This document shows, piece after piece, positions 16,459-25,500 of a stretch of DNA of 36,329 nt (position 1 is its first letter; every line of letters begins with the position of its first letter). Made by a program: the position numbers and the translations under genes. Source of the DNA: an uncultured Clostridia bacterium (GTDB taxonomy: Bacteria; Bacillota; Clostridia; TANB77; CAG-508); NCBI GenBank assembly GCA_947627415.1, contig CANQVU010000011.1:1-36329 (forward strand). The letters run 5' to 3'. The notes under the pieces were generated by a model. That model saw only the letters and a program-made list of their open reading frames with translations. It had not been told where the DNA came from and made no database searches.

Positions 16459-18114
16459 ATGGAAGCACAAGAGAGAATAAAGAAAGAAAAAGGAACATCT
16501 TTTATGAAGAATGTGGCAATGTTAATGATTGCCCAAATTTTGATAAAAGTATTAGGTTTTGTATACAGATTAGTAATAATAAATGTAGAGGGATTTGGAG
16601 ATATTGGTAATGGATATTATGATGCAGGATATACAGTATATTCATTATTATTAACACTATCATCAGTTGGAATCCCTACAGTAATCTCAAAATTGGTATC
16701 AGAGAGGGTTGGAATAGGTGATCATAGAGGTGCATATAGGATTTTTAAAGTATCATTAAAGATATTTACTGTTATTGGAGCATTTTTCTCAATTGCTTTG
16801 TTTTTAGGAGCAGATTTAATTGCAAGTAAAATCTTAAATGTGCCAGATGTAAAATATGTTTTAATGGTTTTAGCACCAGCTATAATGTTCGTTGCTTCTT
16901 CTTCTGTAATAAGAGGATATTTTGCAGGACTTGGTAGTCAAAAAGCAACAAGTGTATCACAAACATTAGAACAATTTTTTAATTGTGCGCTAACAATAAC
17001 ATTTGTATATGCATTAGTAGGAAAAGACCCAGCTATAATGGCTGCTGGCGGAAATGTTTCTACAACACTTGCAATAATAATTTCTTTTACATACTTATTT
17101 ATTTTTTATAAAAGAAGAAAGAAAGGAATAATGATTGATTGCGAAAATCAAACAGTTCCACAAGAAGATAAAACAGCTGGAAAACTTATAAAAACAATAT
17201 TTGCAATATCAATACCAATGACGATTGGATCGTTAATATCAGTTATTAATAATATGATAGACACAGTAACAATAAGTAACTGTATACAAACTGCATTTTC
17301 TAGTACAATCAGTGTAAAGGCAGATTTGGAAGCAAAAGCAATGGAATTATCAGGATTATTATCAAAGGTAGTTACAATAATACATTTACCACTTGCAATA
17401 ACGGGAGCATTTTGTACAGCACTAGTTCCAGCAATTTCATCAGCCATATCAGTAAAAGATTATAAAACAGTTAATAAAAGATTAACATTTTCATTTTTTG
17501 CATCAATACTTATAATAATGCCTTGTACAGCAGGATTGATTGCACTAGGCCATCCAATATTACAATTAATATATCCAGCAGCATCAAATGGTACAAACAT
17601 ATTAGCATTAAGTACTATTACTATGATATTTGTATCAATAAATTATGTTGTAGAAGGTGGATTATATGGATTTGGAAAAGTTCATATTCCAGCCATTGCG
17701 TTAGGAATAGGTGCAATCATTAAATTAATAATGAATATAGCATTGATTAGTAATCCAAATATAAACATATTAGGTGCAGTAATTAGCTCAATTGCATGTC
17801 AAGTTATACTATTTGCTATTTGTATGTATTACTTAAATAAAGAGATAAAATTACAAATGAATGCTAAAGATCACATATTTAAACCAATATTTGCTTCTGC
17901 AATTATGGGAGTTATTGTTTATTTTGTATATAGATTATTAATAAATATAACAGGTAATGCTATATCAACAGTTGCATCTATATTAGTAGGAGTAATTGTA
18001 TATATAATTTTAGTGCTCTTTATGAAAATGCTTACAAAAGAAGATATATATATGATACCATTTGGAACTAAAATATATAACGCTTTAGTTAAACTAAAAA
18101 TTTACAAGGAATGA
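16459..18114 (+). CDS. MOP-superfamily lipid flippase (YtgP/SpoVB/MurJ-like)
   Basis: A 551-residue polytopic membrane protein with about 14 hydrophobic segments across its length, typical of the polysaccharide transporter/SpoVB branch of the MOP superfamily. Signature stretches include FMKNVAMLMIAQILIKVLGF, GNGYYDAGYTVYSLLLTLSS, GIPTVISKLVSERV and PAIMFVASSSVIRGYFAG. Members of the YtgP/MurJ group flip lipid-linked peptidoglycan precursors; SpoVB does so during spore cortex formation. It starts with ATG behind AAGGAAGG. Which of these roles applies cannot be decided from sequence, hence no symbol. A possible MITE-like repeat starts immediately after the stop. Confidence 0.88.
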   Translation: MEAQERIKKEKGTSFMKNVAMLMIAQILIKVLGFVYRLVIINVEGFGDIGNGYYDAGYTVYSLLLTLSSVGIPTVISKLVSERVGIGDHRGAYRIFKVSLKIFTVIGAFFSIALFLGADLIASKILNVPDVKYVLMVLAPAIMFVASSSVIRGYFAGLGSQKATSVSQTLEQFFNCALTITFVYALVGKDPAIMAAGGNVSTTLAIIISFTYLFIFYKRRKKGIMIDCENQTVPQEDKTAGKLIKTIFAISIPMTIGSLISVINNMIDTVTISNCIQTAFSSTISVKADLEAKAMELSGLLSKVVTIIHLPLAITGAFCTALVPAISSAISVKDYKTVNKRLTFSFFASILIIMPCTAGLIALGHPILQLIYPAASNGTNILALSTITMIFVSINYVVEGGLYGFGKVHIPAIALGIGAIIKLIMNIALISNPNINILGAVISSIACQVILFAICMYYLNKEIKLQMNAKDHIFKPIFASAIMGVIVYFVYRLLINITGNAISTVASILVGVIVYIILVLFMKMLTKEDIYMIPFGTKIYNALVKLKIYKE

Positions 18115-18115
18115 T

Positions 18116-18287
18116 AAATTGTTGTTTGAGCGTCCGGACGTGAGGAAAAAATTTATTTCGCAGAAATGGAATTTTTTCCTCCGTCCTAGTGAATTGGTGG
18201 AAATTCAGGGCAGTCCCCTTTTTTCCCTTTTGGAAAAAAAGAGGAACAGTCCCTAGAATTCCCCTCATACAAACAAATTACAATTTA
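18116..18287. repeat. Possible MITE-like element, copy 1
   Basis: It starts AAATTGTTGTTTG and ends CAAACAAATTACAATTT, imperfect terminal inverted repeats. Inside are AATTCAGGGCAGTCCCC and ACAGTCCCTAGAATTCCCCTCA, which recur at 29957-30071. This copy also has a hairpin GAGGAAAAAATT against AATTTTTTCCTC. No coding capacity. Confidence 0.55.
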
Positions 18288-18306
18288 TCTAAATAAAGGA
18301 GAGAAA

Positions 18307-19062
18307 ATGAAACTAGTATCTTGGAATGTAAATGGATTAAGAGCTATATATAAAAAAGGATTTATTGATATATTTAAAAGCTTAAATGCAGATATATTTT
18401 GCATTCAAGAGACTAAAATGCAGGAGGGACAGATTGAATTAGATTTAGACGGATATTACGAATATTATAATTACGCTGAAAGAAAAGGATATTCAGGAAC
18501 TGCTATATTTACTAAAAAGAAACCGATAAATGCTACATACGGAATAGGAAAAGAGAAACATGATAAAGAAGGAAGGGTAATTACATTAGAATTTGATAAA
18601 TTTTATATGGTAAATTGTTATACACCAAATTCTGGTCGTGAACTTGCAAGATTAGGTTATAGAATGGAATGGGAAGAAGAATTTAGAAGTTATCTAAAAA
18701 TATTAGATAATAAAAAACCAGTAATAATTTGTGGAGATTTAAATGTTGCACATAATGAAATAGATTTAAAAAATCCAAAATCAAATAGAAAAAATGCTGG
18801 TTTTACAGATGAAGAAAGAGGAAAGATAGATATACTTTTAAAATCAGGTTTTACAGATACATTTAGAAAAATGTATCCTGAAAAAGAAGGATGCTATACT
18901 TGGTGGTCATATATGTTCAGCGCAAGAGCAAATAATGCTGGATGGCGTATTGACTATTTTCTAGTATCTGATAGAATAGAAGAAAAAATAAAAGATGCTT
19001 ACATATACTCGGATATAATGGGAAGCGACCATTGCCCAGTAGGATTGGAGATAGGAGAATAA
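18307..19062 (+). CDS. exoA: Exodeoxyribonuclease III (AP endonuclease)
   Basis: A 251-residue enzyme of the ExoIII/Xth family, full length, cytosolic, active in base excision repair: it cuts 5' to abasic sites and trims 3' ends. Visible motifs are SWNVNGLRA at the start, CIQETKMQEGQ with the metal-binding Glu, GYSGTAIFTKKKP, the GDLNVAHNEIDLKNPKSNRK stretch with the catalytic Asp and Asn, the GWRIDYFLVS motif and the terminal SDHCPVGLEI with the catalytic Asp-His pair. Start ATG behind AAAGGAGAG. The next gene begins two bases after the stop, so the pair forms an operon, although the functions are unrelated. Confidence 0.95.
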   Translation: MKLVSWNVNGLRAIYKKGFIDIFKSLNADIFCIQETKMQEGQIELDLDGYYEYYNYAERKGYSGTAIFTKKKPINATYGIGKEKHDKEGRVITLEFDKFYMVNCYTPNSGRELARLGYRMEWEEEFRSYLKILDNKKPVIICGDLNVAHNEIDLKNPKSNRKNAGFTDEERGKIDILLKSGFTDTFRKMYPEKEGCYTWWSYMFSARANNAGWRIDYFLVSDRIEEKIKDAYIYSDIMGSDHCPVGLEIGE

Positions 19063-19063
19063 T

Positions 19064-20203
19064 ATGAAAGAAAAAAGAGTTTGGACAAAGTGGCTATATT
19101 GGTTTACATTTGCAGTAGCAGTAATATTTGTTTATAAAACATTAGATAATTTTAATGATATATCAATAGGTATTGGAAAATTAATATCAATTTTAATGCC
19201 ATTTTTTATGGGAATATTACTTGCTTATATATTTTACATACCATGTAGGCAAATCGAAAAATTATATAAAAAAATAAAGCCTAAATTTATAAAAAAGAGA
19301 GCAAGAGGATTATCTGTAATTAGTGTATACATATTAGCAATATTGATACTAGCAATAGTTATAAACATATTAATTCCAGCACTTTCTAAAAGCATAATGG
19401 ATTTAGCAAATAATTTGCCAACATACTATCAAAATGCTATAAATTTTGTTAACAATATGCCAGAAGATTTACTTATTAAAAAAGAAAGTGTTCAAGAAAT
19501 TATAAATAGTCTGCAAAAGATAGATATAACAAGCATAATAAATTTAAATAACATATCAGATTATATAAAGGGTGTTATGGGAGTAGCAACTACAATATTT
19601 AGTGTATTTGTGTCAATAATAATGTCTATATATATCCTATTAGAAAGAAGAGAAATATTAAAATTTATAAAAAAAGCTGCAAGAGCATTATTTAAAGAAG
19701 AAACATGTAAGGCACTTGATAATTACTTTATTAAAGCAAATGACATATTCTTTAAGTTTATATCAAGTCAAATACTTGATGGAATTATAGTAGGCATAAT
19801 TGTTTCAATAGCAATGTGGATATTAGGAGTAAAATATTGGGTATTACTTGGATTTATGATAGGATTATTTAATGTAATACCATACTTTGGAGCAATAATA
19901 GCAGTAACAATAGCAACATTAATTACAGTACTTACAGGTGGATTTACTAAAGCTATATGGATGCTAATAGTGGTAATAATAATTCAACAATTAGATGCAA
20001 ATATAATAAATCCAAAAATTATAGGAAATGCATTAAAATTAAGTCCAATACTTGTAATATTCTCTGTAACAGTATTTGGGGCATATTATGGAGTGCTAGG
20101 TATGTTTTTAGCAGTACCATTGATTGCCATAATAAAAATATTAGTTAATGATTTTATAGAATTTAGAATAAAGAAAAAAGGATATGAACAGAAAAACAGA
20201 TAG
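19064..20203 (+). CDS. AI-2E/PerM family membrane permease
   Basis: A 379-residue membrane protein with the family's pattern: two or three N-terminal helices (residues about 10-50 and 85-110), an extracytoplasmic part (NNLPTYYQNAINFVNNMPED), then a C-terminal bundle with the conserved ILGVKYWVLLGFMIGLFNVI, PYFGAII and IIQQLDANIINPKIIG motifs. Family members include TqsA (autoinducer-2 export) and Na+/H+ antiporter-like proteins; the substrate here is unknown. It is translationally close-coupled to exoA (one base between stop and start) and ends before a strong bidirectional terminator. Basic KKKGYEQKNR tail. Confidence 0.9.
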   Translation: MKEKRVWTKWLYWFTFAVAVIFVYKTLDNFNDISIGIGKLISILMPFFMGILLAYIFYIPCRQIEKLYKKIKPKFIKKRARGLSVISVYILAILILAIVINILIPALSKSIMDLANNLPTYYQNAINFVNNMPEDLLIKKESVQEIINSLQKIDITSIINLNNISDYIKGVMGVATTIFSVFVSIIMSIYILLERREILKFIKKAARALFKEETCKALDNYFIKANDIFFKFISSQILDGIIVGIIVSIAMWILGVKYWVLLGFMIGLFNVIPYFGAIIAVTIATLITVLTGGFTKAIWMLIVVIIIQQLDANIINPKIIGNALKLSPILVIFSVTVFGAYYGVLGMFLAVPLIAIIKILVNDFIEFRIKKKGYEQKNR

Positions 20204-20214
20204 AAAATAATAAT

Positions 20215-20246
20215 AAAAATTCCAGTGATTTATCACTGGAATTTTT
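20215..20246. terminator. Bidirectional terminator between the PerM gene and the export protein gene
   Basis: AAAAATTCCAGTGAT against ATCACTGGAATTTTT with a 2-nt centre: a 15-bp perfect stem flanked by A- and T-runs, between convergent genes. Confidence 0.92.
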
Positions 20247-20283
20247 ATTATTAAGCACATACATTAAAAGCTTATTTATTAAA

Positions 20284-20787
20284 TTAGCTAAATATAGCAC
20301 CAAATGCACCGAAAACACCGATAGATGCAAGACCCATTATAATACCAGCTAGAACCACCCCAGCAGTAACAGCTAAAATGCTCTTTTTAAAATCCATATT
20401 TAAAAGACTTGCTGCAAGAGTCCCTGTCCAAGCACCTGTTCCAGGGAGTGGAATTCCTACAAATAAAAACAAAGCAACATATAAACCTCTACCTGTTTTA
20501 GACTGCAAAGTTTTTCCTGCTTTTTCGCCTTTTTCTAAACAAAATTTAAAAAACTTTCCTATAAATTTTTTATCTGATCCCCAGACCAAAAGTTTTCTAG
20601 CAAAAAAGAAAATGAAAGGTACAGGTAGCATATTACCAATAATACAAACAATATAAAGTGGTAATAAGTCTAGAGGATTTCCAAGAAGTGGACTTAAACC
20701 AATAGGTACTGCTCCCCTAAGTTCAATTAATGGAATCATAGAAACAATAAAAACTAATAAATATTTAAGTACAATATTACTAATCAT
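20284..20787 (-). CDS. Small multidrug export protein family (PF06695-like)
   Basis: A 167-residue membrane protein with four or five hydrophobic segments. Diagnostic stretches are MIPLIELRGAVPIG, IIGNMLPVPFIFFFARKLL, FLFVGIPLPGTGAWTGTLAA and the glycine-rich C-terminal helix VTAGVVLAGIIMGLASIGVF. The family name comes from old annotation; transport of drugs is not proven, and the fold is distantly like DedA/SNARE-associated proteins. The start ATG follows AAGGAG. Monocistronic on the minus strand, with the shared terminator at its 3' end. Confidence 0.85.
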   Translation of the reverse strand: MISNIVLKYLLVFIVSMIPLIELRGAVPIGLSPLLGNPLDLLPLYIVCIIGNMLPVPFIFFFARKLLVWGSDKKFIGKFFKFCLEKGEKAGKTLQSKTGRGLYVALFLFVGIPLPGTGAWTGTLAASLLNMDFKKSILAVTAGVVLAGIIMGLASIGVFGAFGAIFS

Positions 20788-20923
20788 ATCTAATCTCCTT
20801 ATAAATTAAATCTTAAATATTTTATATTATATATTAAAAAAAGTCTATACTTAAATTATATTTTATAATTTGCAATGAACCTCCTCCCTATAGAACACCT
20901 AATTACAAGCAAATATTAAATTA

Positions 20924-20952
20924 TTGGAATAATAGAATTTTTGTGATATAAT
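20924..20952 (+). promoter_or_regulatory. Sigma-A promoter of the ABC ATPase gene
   Basis: TTGGAA at 20924-20929, a 17-bp spacer, TATAAT at 20947-20952, and AGGAG directly before the start at 20974. Confidence 0.65.
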
Positions 20953-20973
20953 ATAAAAATAGGAGATAAAAAA

Positions 20974-21670
20974 ATGAGTTATATAGAGTTAAAAAATGTT
21001 GTGAAAACCTATAATAATGGGGCTGTAAGAGCAGCAGATGGAATTTCTTTTGAGGGAGAAAAGGGAGAAATAATAGTAGTTGTTGGACCAAGTGGAGCTC
21101 GGTAAGACCACAGTTTTAAACTTAATTGGTGGAATGGACAGTGTAACTGACGGAAAAATAATAGTAGATGGAAAAGATATAAGTAAATATAATGAAAGAA
21201 AGCTTACTACATATAGGAGAAATGATATAGGTTTTGTCTTTCAGTTTTATAATTTAATTCCAAATCTAACAGCAAAAGAAAATGTAGAACTTGCAAGTCA
21301 AATATGCAAAGATGCATTAGATCCAGAGCAAGTACTAAAAGATGTTGGATTAGAGAAAAGAATGAATAATTTTCCAGGTCAACTATCAGGAGGAGAACAA
21401 CAAAGAGTTGCAATAGCAAGGGCAATAGCTAAAAATCCAAAACTTCTTTTATGTGATGAACCAACAGGGGCATTAGATTACAATACAGGAAAAGAGGTAT
21501 TAAAAGTATTACAAAATACAGCAAGAAACAAAAATATAACAGTTATAATAATTACACATAACCAAGCAATAACACCAATGGCAGATAGAATAATAAAAAT
21601 AAAAAATGGAAAAGTAAGTGAAAACAAAATAAACCAAAACCCAATTTCTATTGAACAAATAGAATGGTAA
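20974..21670 (+). CDS. MacB/LolD-type ABC transporter ATPase, +1 shift at CGG within Walker A
   Basis: Skipping C21100 gives a 231-residue ATPase, the standard length. Order: [12 protein letters not shown] start, Walker A GPSGA-GKTT at about 38-46 with the shift between Ala42 and Gly43, Q-loop [18 protein letters not shown], signature [16 protein letters not shown], Walker [13 protein letters not shown] and H-loop IIITHNQ. Start ATG 20974 behind AGGAG, with a promoter upstream. Read without a shift, CGG is followed at once by TAA and only 43 residues are made; a start inside the downstream frame would lack half of the P-loop. It is the probable partner of the large FtsX-like permease at 22523, with which it would export peptides or remodel envelope components. 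Family assignment is certain. Confidence 0.88.
21100..21102 (+). other. CGG +1 shift site 4 (ABC ATPase codon 43, CGG directly before TAA)
   Basis: Frame GGA CCA AGT GGA GCT CGG TAA. Skipping C21100 gives GGA GCT GGT AAG ACC ACA (G A G K T T), the invariant Walker A motif. This is the clearest of the four sites, because the correct protein sequence is known from the family. Confidence 0.9.
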
Positions 21671-21754
21671 GGAGAAAATGGAGAATTCGCTCATTTTAAT
21701 AGATTTAATAATATAAAAGATATATTAAATTAAGCAAAAGGAGGGATTAAACAG

Positions 21755-22414
21755 ATGGACATTATACAAAAATTAGAGAGATATATAAGGGAAAATCCAA
21801 ATTTATTAAATAATGAAGAAAAAAATAAAATAAGAAAGGAATTATTTGAATATGTAAAAGAACCTAAACAAATGATAGATGATCTTTTACAAGAATTTTT
21901 TATTTACAGCGGTATAATGGAACCTTATGAGAATGAATTTTTGAAATACATTATTGAGCGTTACCCAGTAAAAGAATTTCCTAAAGTTCTTGAAATTGCT
22001 ACAGGGAAAACGTGTAGCCTAGCTCAAAAATTAAAACAGAATGGTTATAAAGTTACAGCTATGGACCCAAATATAAGAATTTCATCAAGTGATTCAAGAG
22101 TAAAGGGTATAAAATTGTTAAAGAGAAGATTTACATTAGATTTTAGTGTATTACCATATAATATTGTTATAGGGTATAATGCATGTCCTGTTGCAGGGAC
22201 TCTATTAAAAATAAAAGGGAGACCTACAGTATTTACTATATGTGATGCACCAGAAACAGATGGAAAGCTAGATATAGGAGTAGATATAAGTTCAAAAAAT
22301 GAGTTTATAGCTGAGCTGGAAAAAAGAAATGGAAGTATAAAGAAAGTAGGAGAATTAACAATAGTTGACAATTCAAGAATATTAGAAATTAATGATATGT
22401 CTTATCAAAGATAA
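21755..22414 (+). CDS. SAM-methyltransferase-like protein
   Basis: A 219-residue cytosolic protein, start ATG behind AAAGGAGGG. The N-terminal 70 residues are helical and charged (RYIRENPNLLNNEEKNKIRK). From about residue 75 a Rossmann-type pattern appears: KVLEIATGKTCSLAQKLKQNG as a poorly conserved SAM-binding loop, then KVTAMDPNIRIS with the acidic residue at the end of strand 2, YNIVIGYNACPVAG as strand 4 and later VFTICDAPETDG. It resembles UPF0146-like methyltransferase folds more than typical enzymes, and the loop lacks the GxGxG pattern, so catalysis is uncertain. It sits between an ABC ATPase and its likely permease, which may be coincidence. Confidence 0.5.
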   Translation: MDIIQKLERYIRENPNLLNNEEKNKIRKELFEYVKEPKQMIDDLLQEFFIYSGIMEPYENEFLKYIIERYPVKEFPKVLEIATGKTCSLAQKLKQNGYKVTAMDPNIRISSSDSRVKGIKLLKRRFTLDFSVLPYNIVIGYNACPVAGTLLKIKGRPTVFTICDAPETDGKLDIGVDISSKNEFIAELEKRNGSIKKVGELTIVDNSRILEINDMSYQR

Positions 22415-22436
22415 GATATAAAAAATGTAATAATTT

Positions 22437-22464
22437 TTGCTTTATAGTCATTAGATATTATAAT
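22437..22464 (+). promoter_or_regulatory. Candidate promoter of the large permease gene
   Basis: TTGCTT at 22437-22442, a 16-bp spacer, TATAAT at 22459-22464. It would separate permease transcription from the ATPase and methyltransferase-like genes. Confidence 0.45.
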
Positions 22465-22522
22465 AAATTTATAAGGAAGGAGAAATTCGTATAATAAAAC
22501 ATATATTTATACGGAATAAGTA

Positions 22523-25500
22523 ATGAAGAAGGCATATTTAAAAGATGTTATAAGAGAAATAAAAAGAACAAGAAAAAGATTTATCTCAATTATTGCAATT
22601 GTAATGTTGGGTGTTTCTTTTTATGTTGGAATAAATACTGCAAGTCCAGATATGCTTGATACATATAACAAATATATGAATGACTATAATATGTTTGATC
22701 TAAATTTAATTTCAACAGTAGGGTTTAATAAAGATGATATAGATGTTTTAAAAAGTATAGATAAATTTGATTATATTGAGCCTTCTAAATCTATAAATGT
22801 AGTTATAGAAGAAGAGGAAAAAGAAGAAGTTTTAAATGTAATTTCCATGCCAAAAGAAATAACAGATAAAACAATAAATGAAGTAGAATTAGTGGATGGA
22901 AATTATCCAAACAAAATAAATGAAATTGTTTTAGATAATAAATTGGCCGGGCAGTATAAAATAGGAGATAATGTAAAATTTATAGGAACTGATACTGATT
23001 TAAAGGATACATTTAAAGAAACTGAATATACAGTTGTAGGGTTTGCAAACACTCCATTATATATCGCTTTGACTAGAGGTACTACTAATCTTAGTAATGG
23101 AACAATTTCTGGATTTGCTATAATATTAGAAGATGCATTTTCTATGGATGAATATACAAATATATATGCTAGAATAGATACAGAAAATAAAAATAGAACA
23201 TCTGATGAGTATCTAGATGAAATAAAAAATATCCAAACAGAAATAGAGGAAAAAACAAACAAACTTGCAGATGACAAATATACAAAACTATATAACGAAG
23301 CAAACAAAAAAATAGATGATGCAAAAAAAGAAGTTCAAAACGGAAAAGATGAATTAATTGATGCAGAAAATAAGTTAGATAATGCAAGAAAAGATTTAAA
23401 TTCTGCAGAAAAAGAATTACAAACACAAAAACAAAATTATAATAAGCAAATAAGTGAGTATCAAAATAAAATAAATGAAGGAGAAAACGAACTTAAAAAT
23501 ACGAAAACTTTGCTAGATAAAAAGCAAAAGGAAATTAATGAAGGATTAGATAAAATAAATGCAGAGGAACAAAAATTATTAGGGGCTGAAAAAAAGGCTT
23601 TAGCAGGAACAGAAATAAAAGATTTAAATACATATTTAGAATTTTTAGAAAGTGTTTCAGCACCACAAGAAATAATAGATAATATAAAAATGCTAATTCA
23701 AGGTAAAACAGAAGTAGAAAATCAAAAACAAGTTTTGCAAAATTACCAGAAGGAGTTAGATTTAGGATTAACTGAGTATAATAAAGGAGTGCAAACTTTA
23801 AATTCACAAAAACAAGAATTAGCAAACACTATGAAAACTACTCAATCAAAATTTAAAACTGCAGAAAATGATATAAATAATGGATGGACTGAACTTAAAG
23901 AAAACGAGAGAAAATTTGAAGAAGAAAAGCAAAATGCTTTAAAAGAGATAGAAGATGCAGAAAAAGAAATTTCAGATAGTGAGAAAAAATTAAAAGATTT
24001 AAGTGTAAAAATATATGTACTTAATTTAGAAACAAATGAAGGATATAGTTCATATAAATCAGATTGTGAAAGTGTAAAAACAATAGGAAAAGTATTCCCA
24101 ATAATATTCTTTTTAGTTGCTGCATTAGTATCACTTACTGCAATGACAAGAATGGTAGAAGAAAACAGGGGGAACATAGGAACATATAAATCACTTGGAT
24201 ATAATAGAATAAAAGTTGCAACAAAATACATAATATATTCTACTTCGGCAACTTTAATGGGAATAGTATTAGGAACAGTTGTAGGTTCATACACTCTTCC
24301 TTGGGTAATTGCTACAGCTTATGGAATATTATATAATACTATGCCGATAGTTTTGATGAGTATAAATATGGAATATTCATTAACAGCAGGTGTTTGCGCA
24401 TTTGCTTCTACAACAGTCGCTACAATGTTTGCATGTTACAAAATTTTAAGAGAAACACCGGCAAAATTAATGAGACCAAAATCTCCAAAAGAAGGTAAAA
24501 AAATATTTTTGGAAAAGATTCCATTTATCTGGAAACACTTATCTTTTACAAAAAAAATAACTGCAAGAAACGTGTTTAGATATAAAAAACGTTTATATAT
24601 GACAGTAATAGGAATTGCAGGATGTACAGCATTAATATTCACAGGATTTGGCTTAAGAGGTTCTATATCTTCAATAGTTAATAAGCAATATGGGGAAATA
24701 AGAAAATATGATTTTGAAATTGTATTAAAAGATGAATTAAATAATAATCAAGTTTCTAAATTAAATGAATATATAGAAAATAGCGGATATAATACAGAAT
24801 ATACATATTTAAGGCAACAAACAAATGATGTTGAAGCAAATGGCAATAAGCAAAATGTTTATATATTAGGAATTAGTAATCAAGAGGAATTTGAAAAATT
24901 TGTTGCAGTGCAAAATAGAAAGACTCAAGAAAAATTAAATTTAACTGATGATGGAGTTATAATTACAGAGAAACTAGCTAAACTTTTAAATGTAAATATC
25001 GGTGATGAAATAGCAATAAAAGTAGATGATGAAAAATATAAAAATGTTAAAATAGCATCAATTGCTGAAAATTATATATATCACTATATTTATATGAATA
25101 AAGCAGTATATGAAGAAACCTTTGACGAAGAATTAATTAATAATCACATATATTTGAGTATGAATGAAGACTTAAGTAAAGAAGCAGAAGAGCAAATATC
25201 AAAGCATTTGTTAGAAAGTGATGATATATCACAAGTATTAAAAATAAGTAGTATTAGTGATAGCTTTAATGATATGATAAAAAGCTTGAATATAGTAGTT
25301 GTTGTACTAATTGTCTGTGCAGCTTTGCTTGCACTTGTAGTATTATATAACTTAAATAGTATAAACATAGAAGAAAGAAAAAGAGAACTTGCAACAATTA
25401 AGCTACTGGGATTTTATAACAGAGAATTATCTAGTTATGTATTTAGAGAAAATATTATACTTACAATTATAGGTGGAATTTTAGGCTTGATACTAGGAGT

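Noticed and set aside
2793..21102. Simple reassignment of CGG to another amino acid
   Set aside because: At 3067 and 21100 CGG is followed directly by TGA and TAA, so reading it as any amino acid still ends the protein; only a frame change restores it.
2793..21102. Ordinary pseudogenes through random indels
   Set aside because: All four changes are the same kind (C before GG, in frame CGG), there is no other frameshift or stop, and the genes keep promoters, binding sites and motifs. A systematic sequencing error remains possible and is stated as the main alternative.
22485..22525. A further CGG at 22512 just before the permease start, in a frame that follows a good AAGGAGAA site
   Set aside because: Skipping the C leads into the wrong frame for the permease (a shift by two would be needed) and there is no normal start codon, so it is not a fifth shift site. 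A short leader peptide cannot be excluded.
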